A stretch of 64,000 bases of DNA. Source: Selaginella tamariscina. Taxonomy: Eukaryota > Streptophyta > Lycopodiopsida > Selaginellales > Selaginellaceae. The notes under the pieces were generated by a model. The model saw only the letters and a program-made list of their open reading frames with translations. It was not told where the DNA came from and ran no database searches. Positions 25,487 through 37,088 of this stretch are shown piece by piece (within the stretch, counting starts at the first letter, position 1; each line of letters begins with the position of its first letter). Location: positions 1 to 64,000 of the forward strand of contig PUQB01000907.1 of assembly GCA_003024785.1 (NCBI GenBank), read 5' to 3'. Position numbers and translations under genes: made by a program.

Positions 25487-28400
25487 ATCTATCAGACAAG
25501 TATAATGTGCACAAGGCTGCATATACATACATGACTATGTATGTATAGGGCTATGGTTGTCTGTGTTTATGCATGCGGTTTGCGTATGCATGTATGTATA
25601 CATCCAAATACAATATATGGGGGAAATTTTACTGAGGACACACATGTAGAGGTGTCAGTAAATTTCTTCTTCTATGCAATCGCACCTATAAATGCATTCT
25701 ACGACATGTACACCTACTGTATGTCTCTAAATTGTGTCCAAATACGATTCTTACATACGACCGCATCAACATGAACATACATACATATACGACATAAATG
25801 AACGTTACCTTAGAATTTCCTTCACGAAATGCATGTACTTTGCAAATTGCTGAACATTTAGTTGTTGTGCTACGAGAAGAGGTGTCATGAGTGGTAGTAA
25901 GTTCTCTGCTGCAAACTCAACCCCAAACTGTACAGACAAAAGAAGAAAAAAGAAAAATGCTAAATAAAAAGCAAAGCGATTAAATCATAAACTTGAAAAA
26001 TACATAGTTTATATCATTACATATTTTCTGCAGTTTAATCAAACAATTTTTCTTCATAACTAAGTTATATCTTAGCTAGTGATTAAGAACTTAAATATAG
26101 AAGTATATTAATTTGTGTATTATACCTGTTTATAAACTTGCATCAGCTACACCCAAAGTACACATAAGAGTGGGAGGTGTGTGATCAACCGCAGTACAAC
26201 GTTGTAAAGTTTGCAAAACTTCCTTAACCGCGTTTTTATCCAGCCTGTGTACAAGCTCACCCAGGCATAGTAGTGCATTTACGCGTACCTAATATCGAAT
26301 TAATCCAGTAAATAAATTATATTCTATGCGTGTCACTTATGACATTACCGCGGCTATCGTAGTCTTGAGACCAAACCATGTATCCTTGGTAGTATTGACT
26401 GCTTTAAGATCTGAGAGATGTAAACAAAAATATTTACATATATAATGATACACAGTAATAAAGTACATAAAATACCGATAAGTACTAAGTATAATCTACC
26501 AAATTGTGCGAACTATATGCACATAAGTTCGCGCGCACGCACGCATATACACACACACACACACACACCTGATAATCGATTTGCTTAGCAACACTTTGGG
26601 TTCGTTTCAAAACTTCCTCTTGCATCCTTGCATCGGGATCGTCAAATGCTCGAACAAGCATAGGTACCACACTAGTCGCTAGATGCTCGGGACCAACCTG
26701 TAACAAGTGATATGCATATACATGTATACGTATCCATATACACATACAAACAGGTATTCTACAAAGTTCTCTCTCTCTCTCTCTCCTCTCTAAATGTGCT
26801 GTATATAAACATTTCCGATATATAACAGTACCTTGTTACCTTGTTTATCAATAAGGCAGCGTGCTTAACAAGAAGCAAAAGGGAGTCTCCGGTTGCCGAG
26901 CTTAACACAGGTAGCAATGCTGGAAGGGTTGAGGATTCAAAATCAGCCTTTTCCTGCAATTTAATTAAATTAAACTTCCTTAATTAAACCCGTCATTTGA
27001 TGTGTGCGTGTGCGTGTGTGTGTCTGCGTTGGTGTTGTGACGAAATTCGAACCTGTGTTTCTGCAATTGTGAGAACCATTGGTAGCACCATGGGCAACAT
27101 AACCACGTTCCTAAGCTCCAAACACAATGGTGGCAACACCTGGTTTAACGATAACAAAATTTATAATTTAAGGCGCGAAAACAGGAGTTTATAAAACAGG
27201 AGTTGTATGTGGAGTTTCTCCGGGCTATATTTAATTTGGTTTATCGTTCACGTATGAAAGAACATCACTACTAATATACAATCTTCTATTATATATATTT
27301 TCAACTAATAGATAATTCAGTGTACATGGCATTGAGATAAGATACTCTCTCTCTCTCTCTCCACACACACACACACATATATGCTTTATACGTAATAAAT
27401 AATATAACCTTGTAGCGAAGCACACGAGCATCGAATTCGGTCCACATTCCAGACAACGCCTTTAAGAAATCAGACTTTTGAATATTGTCTCTTTCCTGAA
27501 AATAATCCAGTTAAAATAATTTTAAATACCATATTAGCCATACGATTATATAATACTATATTGCCATACGATTATATAACACGTACAAGCATATGATCCA
27601 AAAATCGCAGCGCTCGCAATCTTGTATCTTCACGGAAAAAAGGAGATCCTAAACAACCATATAACAAAATTAGCAGTATAAATCACATATATTTATATGG
27701 ATGTGTTGTATATACATATAAACATTCAGCATTTGCAGAAAAAAAACGCAATGCCCATACATGCAAAATGCGTGTGTGCGTGCGTGTACCTGTGAATTCC
27801 ACAGCACTTGCTCTAGACATCTCTGAGACATTTAACATGCGCTGTAAATCTTGCAAGAGGTCTGCGGGTATCTTTGTAAAACTTGCAGAACTCAAATATT
27901 GTATTTTGTTCTTGTACTGTAAAAAAAACAAGAATTAGTATGTTAGTTACTTATTAAGCTTAATATAGCTCCAGATTAGCAAGGATATGTTATTGATTTA
28001 TTGCTCGTGTTAAAGATATCACACACACACACGCAGACAACATGTAATTACCGCTCTCAAGTTGTTTTTGCACTGTATCAGAGGCTCCTTAGAAAGAAGA
28101 TGGTATAGGACGCAAGCGAGACTGATTATTGGCAAGTGTTAGCTTAATTGAGGGAAAATGGACAATGAACTTACCTGAAAATATCGGAACATGGACCAGG
28201 GCTTCCATGGCTGCGTGTGAGCTCAGGTGCTGTATAATTCAATGGCGGTTGTAAAGGCATTACTACTTCATCCACATCATATTCCTGGGATATCGAACAA
28301 TATAGAATCACTAGATATCTATACAAATACACAAATACACACACACATGGTATGTATGCATGCACATGCATGCATGCATAGAGATACAAATACACTTTTC

Positions 28401-29398
28401 GAAATTTATGAGCATAGACACATGCAAATACACGTAGTGACGGATACGTGTCTGTGCGTATGCATAATAGACAACTATTGTACAATGCAAATAAGCACAC
28501 ATCCCCTCTCTAGTATAATACTTACTGGATAGTGAAATGCAGGACCTATGCTTGCATCTGCAGCGGCCTGCTCTACAGTTGTTGGCAAATCCAAATCCAC
28601 CAAACTTCCAAGATCCATTCGAGGTAATAAAAACTGTCTAAAATGTTTTAAAATAGAGAAGTTAATATAATACATTAATGTAATATATTTCTACTAATGA
28701 CCTTATAACATATATTCATAAATAGAAATTTATTGTATCATATATCTGACCTCTGGTGATATAGCTCTGTGTACGAGCTGAGCGTTGTTGTGTAAGAAGC
28801 TTAGCGTCTCCGCAAGTTGAAGAAATCCATGCTTTATTTCTAGCAGCCCAAGTTCCTGCTCTTATTATGTGTAAGTTAGGTTCTAACAGGTATACGTAAG
28901 TATATGTTTAAGGGACTATATGTAGCATACATACAAATACAGATATAAATATAAATATAAAACTAAATAAATAAATAAGTAAATGTGTGTGTGTGTGTGC
29001 ACAATCAACTGGGAAGATAATGTGCTATAATGGATGCATTATAATAATAAACACCATGGGTAAACCAGGACATAGAAAATATATATATAAACGATACATA
29101 TAATTTATTTGCACTTCATACCAGTCCTTTGAGCTCCTTGGGAATCTTAGAAACATTGTCAAAATTTCCAAGCACATTCGCAACAGAGGCAAATATGGGC
29201 TCAGTAACCATAGCCATTGCCGTTTTACTTTCGTCAAGTGCCTGCACCACTCTAAGAACACCCGGATGCCTGAAAAAACATACATATTCATAAGCATATT
29301 ATAAAATGAGACATGCAGACCTATTATAAGTATACACGTGTTTCTCTCTCCCTCTTTCTAAACATAGACACAAACACACGCGCGCGCCGCGCACACAT

Positions 29399-29438
<40 letters not shown>

Positions 29439-30234
29439 GCTCGCCTGAGTTTGAGTAATTGTGCAGCATCAGCTCGAAGAACTTCCAAAAATGCATCCTC
29501 TGCAGCCTTTGTAATACCGATTCGTTGCCTTGTCTCTGCTAAATTCTTCTTGTCTAAAACCCAAACGCAAACTTCTGGATTGTGTGCATGTTCTGCTTTG
29601 TTACGTGGTCTTCCCATGTAAAGCTTCCATGCAAGCGCTGGACCACCAGATCCAATCTAAAACAATTCATAATTATAAAACTAACACATCATTACGATAG
29701 CAGACATCAAATCCAAAACTTTATAATGCAGAAATACATAACCTGTCTGTAGCTTACTAAATCGACTCATATATGATAATATCGTTAATATAAAAGAAGA
29801 ACTATAACGAAGCAGAATACAATAATATATAGCTTATATGTAAATTATAAAAATAGAGCTTAAATGCAAGTTACACAATTATAATTTATGATATGATGTT
29901 GATGTGAATCTTACTCTATAATATGAGCTACTTCACGACTTCATGTGCAGTTAAGGAGGAATATAAAGCAAAGTCATAAAGCATAACTTAGTTCCATTTT
30001 AACGCATAAACACTGAATTTTAAACATAATGCATACAACATGCAACTAGGTCACAGTTTAGATATATCACTATATATTAGTTTTATACAAGATTAGAATT
30101 ACCTGTTCGACCAATTCGTAGTCCTGTAGTGGTTTGGGCCCAGTCACTTCCTGAACAGTACTTTGTACATGCTTCTCAATAACAGCAGCTGTTTTAGCGA
30201 GTGCCTGAGTCAAACTCTTCATATTAAGCGCCAT
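23997..30234 (-). CDS. SCYL2: SCY1-like protein 2 (SCYL2), pseudokinase with HEAT repeats
   Basis: A trafficking factor of clathrin-coated vesicles at the trans-Golgi network and endosomes. The first exon (30,103-30,234) encodes [20 protein letters not shown] and ends in LVEQ. The second (29,445-29,656) starts [11 protein letters not shown]. Later exons give [33 protein letters not shown] with HRAISPE in place of the kinase HRD loop, GFGF in place of DFG, and [14 protein letters not shown]-type segments follow ([35 protein letters not shown]). The tail is low in order and ends in GRGRGR and EPSSLDLL, a clathrin-box-like terminus also found in Arabidopsis SCYL2. There are more than 15 short exons. 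The pseudokinase exon near 28,540-28,640 needs a small frame change (about 28,598) to follow homology. Confidence 0.92.
25397..25483. repeat. (AT)n(AG)n microsatellite in a SCYL2 intron
   Basis: A TA run of about 24 bp is followed by an uninterrupted AG run of about 60 bp, inside an intron near the 3' end of SCYL2. Confidence 0.95.
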
Positions 30235-30954
30235 TCCGTGTGAAATCTATGAGATCATCCACTCCTTAAGTCCGATTAGATCCAAATTACCGCTAATCTA
30301 CTCCTTAGTACGACTATGAAATCAATCTACGGTGAATCTGATATAATCATGCTTAGATCCGGCAGGCGCCTCGCATTCCTGTGAGGAATCATGAGACAGA
30401 CAGACAGACAGACAGACAAGACCGTTCAGAGCTCACCTGAATCGCCTGTTCTTCATCCGCGCAGCCCTAAGGATTTCTAGGGTTCTTCAACGATAAGTCA
30501 TAGTTTAAATTTTAAAATGGGTTTAACATTTTAAAATGCGTTTAAATCAGTTTGTTTATCAATTAAAACTATACATCACACACACGCACACACACACACG
30601 TACACACACACGCACACCCGTACACACACACGTTTTTCCTCCACATCTCATATATATTAGCCATCGCTGAACTCTTAACCTCACCCTCACTAATCTTAAT
30701 TAACGTCCCAAAACACACCATACACGTAATGTGTAAGGCATATTCCTCGCCATCTCATAGGTATATTCCAAGTGATTAGCCCTCCCTAATCCATCAATAA
30801 TACACTGGTAATGCCAGTATGAGTTCTGTCCAGACCACCGTATCGCGTATCTGCATCGTATCAAATACGTACATACTTCACTACCACGCTGCTTGAAAGC
30901 TTTATGTCCCTGTCATATACAGTGTATATTATACACAGTTTCATAACATAGCAT

Positions 30955-31010
<56 letters not shown>

Positions 31011-32048
31011 CCACACACACGGGTATACCTACATCATTTACTGGTTAAATATACATAGAGGAAACTAATGTTATGAAATCTAGCTAATCCAGCCTGTATA
31101 CTACATGTTACGTATATATACTATATATATATACACTCGTATGCAATATATATACATGTATCATTATAGAATTAATATAAAATATTTATTAATCTTAATG
31201 TATTTTATATAAATTAAACTGAGCTGATCAGGGTGGAAAAGTATACAAGTTGGTAGGATTATGACAGCCAAATATCAACAATTCTGACATTATAAACGTG
31301 TTGTTCATAACTACACTGCCGTATGATATATACACATTGATAGAATTAATGTGTTAATTTGAACTATTACTTAAAATTTAAAATCATTTTTAATTTAAAA
31401 ATAAAAAAAACATTATTTGGTTTGACCAAGTCAAACAATGGTTTTCGGCGTTCGAATCCCGTTGGTGGGACGTTTCCATGCGGCCATCATTCGGCGTCCG
31501 TACTCTCCGGCCCAAACGGTCGTACGGAAGACAAGCACCGACTTTTCGGATTTGTGCCAGACGGCCCATCATTGTCTGCCATGTACAAATATATAAATAT
31601 AAATTATATCTTATATGGATTGATATTCATATTAAACCATAAAAGACAAAAATTATTCTATATAAAAGAAGTATCCAACCATAGCCAATGTAATATATCC
31701 ATTTACAAATTAAAAATAATAGTGGAGGTTGATGATAGAAAAAGAATATTTATCTTTTCTTTGTCATCTCATGGTACTATTAGAATATTCTTGCGCACAT
31801 TCTAGAATATTCTAATCGCTAAAGGTCAAAACCATTTAAGATAGAATACGAGTACACCAAGAAATATCCATTTCACATGGTACGTTTCTAATTAAATAAT
31901 ATTTTCTAGTACGGTTCTAGAATACTAAAGATACATACAGTCGAGCGAACAGCTTTTTAAGAAAGCTGTTTATATTGTTAATTAAGTGAGTAAACAAGCA
32001 ACAACGACACAACTTTTCAAACAGATATATAAATACACACACATACGT

Positions 32049-32079
<31 letters not shown>

Positions 32080-32796
32080 CATAATTTTCGAATATTTGCA
32101 TAACTCGAACCTTATAAAGTTGTGATGTGATACTGATCAACAGTATTTTCAAAGCTTTAAAGAATTCAATGTCCGTATGTATACACGTGGAAAGGACAGT
32201 GGTCTTCGTATGTCACATCTTTGGCGTATGTGTATACTATATATATAATTATTAAATCATAAAAAAACTAAATTAATATAATTAAGTTCTTAATCATGTT
32301 TATTTACTAAAAACTTAAACTGGGAACTTTCACGTTTCCTCCTCGGAGAGTGGTAAAGACAGGCAGTCACAGAATGTGAGATAATACTGCCTGTCAAATA
32401 TATATATATATAATTATATATATATAAAACTGAAGTAACTTCTGTTTTAAACAAGACCATAATTTAAATATAAAAATTTAAAAAATTTAAAATTATTAAG
32501 TTTAACCTTAATCAGTTTAGACTTGTAACTCCTGCTGCACTGTGTCTTGTATTTGCAGTTGCATAAGATCATCAAAATAAAAATAAAATCTATATTTCCC
32601 GTCTTTTTCTTAATTAAATTTATATCTTCTCCAGGCACATTGTTTCCACCACATAATACACACCCAGTCTCCCCCAATGTAGTTTGATCTCATATACATA
32701 TGGAACATTAGTATTATGCATCGATTCTTCAAGTAGAACATTATAGTGGTAGATTTATTAAATAACAAACACAATATATATACACACACGCACGCT
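30235..32796. other. intergenic region between SCYL2 and the AUX1-like gene
   Basis: The divergent upstream regions of SCYL2 and the auxin carrier. It holds a (CAGA)n tract at about 30,390, CA-rich runs at 30,575-30,630, a (CT)n tract of about 45 bp at 30,958-31,003, a GC-richer island at 31,435-31,585 and an AGAATATTCT-rich stretch at 31,785-31,820. No gene was found. Confidence 0.6.
31435..31585. other. GC-rich island, possible SINE or transposon fragment
   Basis: A sharply bounded GC-richer segment in AT-rich DNA. It contains GTTCGAATCCC, which resembles a pol III B box, but I see no convincing A box, tRNA fold or poly-A tail. The origin is unknown. Confidence 0.3.
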
Positions 32797-35162
32797 ATGG
32801 GCAGTATGGACTAGCAAAATAAAATGGGAACTATACAAAAGTAGAGAAAATAGGCAGGAGCAAGATGGACTTGTTGATAACTCTACTAAGGCTCTAATTA
32901 AGAAGCTGTTTTGGCATGGTGGATCGGTTTATGATGCTTGGTTTAGCTTGCTTCGAATCAGGTATTTTATATATTATCATGTGATTTATAACAAAAATCT
33001 TTATTTACATCTATTTGGGTTTATATAACAAGTACTACTAATTACTTATATATTTTTATTAAATATGTGTTTGTGTGTGTGTGTGTGTGTGTGAAGGTTG
33101 CGCAAGTACTGCTGACGCTACCGTATTCGTTTTCTCAACTGGGGATAGTATGGGGAGTGACGTTTCAGATATTCTATGGACTGTTGGGGTCGTGGACAGC
33201 GTATCTTATCAGCTGCCTATACGTAGAATACCGTGCTCGCAAGGAGAAAGAGAATGTCAACTTTAAAAACCACGTCATTCAGGTAAACACACATACGTGT
33301 ACACGTGTGTGTGTGTATGCTAGTCTTTGTGTTAGTAGAAGTTATACACATGTGTGTGCATATGCATATGAGGGTGTATATATATAGATTTGATGATTAC
33401 AGTGGTTTGAAGTTCTTGATGGACTCCTAGGACCTTATTGGAAAGCTGCAGGCTTTGCATTTAATTGTACATTCCTTCTGTTTGGTTCTGTTATTCAGCT
33501 TATTGCTTGTGGAAGGTAATTAATAGTTTAATTAAACAGTACTAATATGTTTATTTAACTAATTAAGAGTTAATTACGTGCAGTAATATATATTATATAG
33601 TGATAAGCTCGACAAGAGAACGTGGACAATAATATTTGGTGCTTGCTGCATGATGACGGTGCTAGTCCCCTCTTTTCATAATTACAGAATATGGTCCTTT
33701 CTAGGCCTGGGAATGACCACTTATACTGCCTGGTACATGACTATAAGTGCCCTCATTCATGGCAAGGTATTTTTATTTAAATAAAAAATTAATATGAACA
33801 TCAATACATATATGCTAAATGATCATATCATAATAAACAGCAGAAGTATGTATTTAATATTATAAATTAGTATAACTAAGCTTTTATTTAATTAATAATT
33901 AAGATGTTATCCCAGGATCCAGATGTAAAGCACTCCGCTCCAAATGACCTTGTGCAGTACTTCACTGGAGCAACAAACATTTTATACACTTTCGGTGGTC
34001 ATGCAGTCACTGTGTGAGTTATATATAACATATAAGAATTAACGTATTTTTTTTATTTAATTAATAAATAATTTAATATTAATATATTAAATTCAGGGAG
34101 ATTATGCATGCAATGTGGAAACCTTCAAAGTTTAAGTCAGTTTACCTCTTCTCACACTATATGTGCTGACATTAACAATACCATCGGCAACTGCGGTATA
34201 TTGGGCATTTGGTGACGAGCTTTTACATAATGGAAATGCCCTTGCTTTGTTACCAAAAAATATATTCAGAGACATTGCAGTTATATTAATGTTACTCCAT
34301 CAGGTATTTAAATTTATTATATTAATATAAAATAATAATAATTTAAATATATAATATAATATGGTACTAATCATAGTTGCAGCCAAAGCCGTTCGGCTAC
34401 ATATCTGAACGTTCGCGAACGCGTTCGGAAGTTGATATCAATTTCCGAACATATCTGAACGTTCGCGAACGCGTTCGGAAATTGATATCAATTTCCGAAC
34501 ATATCTGAACGTTCGCGAACGCGTTCGGAAGTTGATATCAATTTCCAAACCGTTTGCGAACGGTTCGGATATGCAGCCGAACGCGTTTGGCTGCAACTAT
34601 GGTACTAATTGTTTTAATATTGAACAGTTTATTACGTTCGGATTTGCATGCACACCGTTATACTTCGTTTGGGAGAAAATAATAGGAGTTCATAGAAGTG
34701 AAAATTTATTATTACGTGCAGTTGCAAGGATTCCCGTGGTAATTCCCATATGGTTTATGGCGGTAATTTTCCCGTTTTTCGGTCCCATAAATTCTGCAGT
34801 CGGTGCTTTGCTTGTTACATTTACAGTTTATATTCTACCTTGTGTGGCTCATATGTTAACGTTCAGGAGTGCATTTGCCCGACAGGTATGTATTAATTTA
34901 TTAATAAATATTATATATTAATAATATATGTAAATTATGTATATTAATGTGTATTAAACAGAATGCTGTGGAAAAGCCTCCATTTATCATGCCAAGCTGG
35001 GCAGCAATATACGTATTTAATTTCTTCGTGGTGGTCTGGGTGTTCATTGTTGGGTTTGGATTTGGAGGGTGGGCGAGCACTGTTAACTTTGTTCACCAGA
35101 TTAAAACCTTTGGGTTGTTTGCAAAGTGCTATCAGTGCCCTACTAATCCTCGACATCACTAG
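32797..35162 (+). CDS. auxin influx carrier, AUX1/LAX family
   Basis: A proton-coupled auxin importer of the plasma membrane (AAAP family, about 11 membrane helices). Conserved blocks appear in order: LFWHGGSVYDAWFS, VAQVLLTLPYSFSQLG, GLLGSWTAYLISCLYVEY, WFEVLDGLLGPYWKAAG, FTGATNILYTFGGHAVT, FITFGFACTPLYFVWEK, PFFGPINSAVGALLV, and GFGFGGWASTVNFV near the C-terminus. Exon borders include 33,097-33,282, 33,403-33,515, 33,584-33,766, 33,916-34,013, 34,628-34,885 and 34,962-35,162; the first visible coding exon ends at 32,961. The start is unresolved: the frame before LFWHGG is open but has no ATG, and the ATG at 32,797 is in another frame. Single bases seem missing near 32,948, 33,600 and 34,150 in highly conserved blocks, so it is either an uncorrected sequence or a young pseudogene. 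A MITE sits in the sixth intron. Confidence 0.93.
34372..34601. mobile_element. MITE in an AUX1-like intron, built of 50-bp repeats
   Basis: The ends are inverted: CATAGTTGCAGCCAAA on the left, and the right end reversed reads CATAGTTGCAGCCAAA. GGTACTAAT lies on both flanks (34,363-34,371 and 34,601-34,609), so the duplication is 8 or 9 bp depending on one shared base, fitting hAT or Mutator-type MITEs. The core is three 50-bp tandem units starting at 34,401, 34,451 and 34,501, each with the palindrome CGTTCGCGAACG. It lies in an intron and leaves the exons intact. Confidence 0.85.
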
Positions 35163-35459
35163 TGTATTTTGTACTAGCCTTTTTAAGTGTGAATATGTTT
35201 ACATGGTTTTTAAACAATATTAAAATTCTTTAATCTAACTATGGCTTAAATTTGAGTATAATAATATATTCAGGTTTCTCCAAACAGTCTCTCACTGCTT
35301 AACATGTGTATAAGATATGTGTGTATGCACCTGCAGAGTGTGTGTGTGCGTGCGTGCGTGAGAGAGAGAAACCACTTATATTAACCATGAACTCTTATTT
35401 ACTCAAGGTAGTACATTTAGTAATCATATAACCAAAAGTGACGCTGTAGACTATTAACT
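35163..35459. other. 3' flank between convergent genes
   Basis: A short AT-rich spacer between the AUX1-like stop and the wall-glycoprotein stop, with a TG/GA microsatellite at about 35,337-35,368. Confidence 0.6.
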
Positions 35460-37088
35460 TCATGCACAGGGACAGTAGTAGCCAGGCGGCACAGGCCAGT
35501 ATGTCTGTGTGGGAGATGGTGAAGGTGAAGGTGTATAGTGCATATGCGATGGTGAAGGTGAAGGTGTATAGTGCATCTGTGATGGTGAAGGTGAGGGTGA
35601 GTGTGCTGGGTGGGATGGAGCTGACGGTGAGAGTGCATTTGCATTGGGAGCTATTGTAGGTGAAGGTGAGGGTGAGTGTGATGGTGAGACCCATGATGAA
35701 GGTGGGAGTGCATTAGATGGTGCTACTGAAGGTGAAGGTGAGAGTGCATTAGAGGGTGCTACTGAAGGTGATGTTGAGTGTGAGGGTGAGGGTGAAATCC
35801 AGGATGGTGAAGGTGAAGGCGACGGCGAAACCCACGATGGAGGTGAGAGTGCATTAGACGGTGCTATTGAAGGTAATGTTGAGGGTGAAGGTGAGGGTGA
35901 AACCCATGATGGTGAATGTGAAGGTGAAGGTGAGGGAGACACCCGTGATGAAGGTGAAGGTGAGGGAGACACCCGCGATGAAGGTGAAGGTGAGGGAGAC
36001 ACCCGCGATGAAGGTGAAGGTGAGGGTGATACCCATGATGAAGGTGAGGGTGAAATCTTCGGTGAAGGTGAAGGTGAAGGTGAAACCCATGATGAAGGCG
36101 AGGGTGAAATCTTTGGTGAAGAGGAAGGTGAAATCTTCGGTGAAGGTGAGGGCGAAGGTGAAACCCATGATGAAGGCGAGGGTGAAATCTTGGGGAAGGT
36201 GAGGGCGAAGGTGAAACCCATGATGAAGGCGAGGGTGAAATCTTTGGTGAAGGGGAAGGTGAAATCTTCGGTGAAGGTGAGGGAAGGTGAAACCCATGAT
36301 GAAGGCGAGGTGAAATCTTTGGTGAAGGTGAAGGTGAAATCTTCGGTGAAGGGAGGGCGAAGGTGAAACCCATGATGAAGGTGAAGGTGAAGGTGAAATT
36401 TTGACGAAGGTGAAGATGAGGGTGAAATTCTTGACGAAGGTGAAGGTGAGAAAGCATTAGAGAAGGTGAAACCGACGAAGGTGATGGTGATGGTGCAAAA
36501 GCGTTAGAAGGAGGTGAAACCGATGAAGGTGATGGTGATGGTGCAAAAGCATTAGAAGGAGGTGAAACTGACGAAGGTGATGGTGACGGTGAGAAGGCGT
36601 TAGACGGAGGTGAAACTGACGAAGGTGATGGTGATGGTGAGAAGGCGTTAGAAGGAGGCGAAACTGACGACGGCGAAGGTGAAGGTGGTGGTGAGGATAT
36701 ACCGGATGCAGGTGAAGGTGAAGGGGACTGTGACTGTGGTGATGGAGGTGACACTGGATTAGGGTTTGTAGGCGGTGGTGGTGTAAACAAGACAGCGCTA
36801 GGAGCTAGTGAAGGTGACACCGACGGTGAAGGTGAAGGCGAAGGTGCCCATGGTGAAGGTGGAGGTGGTGCCAATGGTGAAGGTGGTAGCGGGGAAGCGG
36901 TGACTGTGACGGTGGCGGGGTGGATGGTGGTGGTGCTGGCAAAACTTCTTTGGGGGACAAGGCAATTTGCATCTTTTCTCCATCACATTAGGAATTACAC
37001 ACTTTGGAGGCAAATCATCATCGTTATAATCCACTGCACCTGCAACAATTGAGAGAATCCATAGCAGATATACATACCTCAATGCCAT
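35460..37088 (-). CDS. hydroxyproline-rich glycoprotein, Ser-Pro repeat (AGP/extensin-like)
   Basis: A cell-wall or cell-surface glycoprotein. The N-terminus MALRYVYLLWILSIVAGAVD is a good signal peptide. A short Cys-containing segment follows (PPKCVIP, KRCKLPCPPK), then a very long Ser/Pro region: PPPPSPWAPSPSPSPSVSP, several 16-residue units of the SPSPSPSSVSPPSNAF type (about 36,460-36,660), and many SPSPSPKISPSPSSW units. Non-contiguous SP repeats are the sites where proline is hydroxylated and arabinogalactan attached. The C-terminus has PGYYCPC. The repeat tract reads open in more than one frame and shows apparent length errors near 36,920 and in the repeats, so the exact protein is uncertain. 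Confidence 0.75.
35500..36700. repeat. coding minisatellite, GGTGAAGGTGA-type units
   Basis: A purine-rich plus strand made of 6-bp GGTGAA/GGTGAG steps combined into units of about 36-50 bp with ACCCATGATGAAGG and GAAATCTTCGG. It underlies the Ser-Pro protein on the minus strand. The strong strand asymmetry gives long open frames on both strands. Confidence 0.9.

Noticed and set aside
34372-34601. Alternative exon in the AUX1-like gene
   Set aside because: It has inverted ends and a target duplication, and the flanking exons join in frame without it.
35644-36366. Plus-strand Gly/Glu-rich frame
   Set aside because: It is the antisense reading of the Ser-Pro repeat; the signal peptide and Cys segment place the gene on the minus strand.
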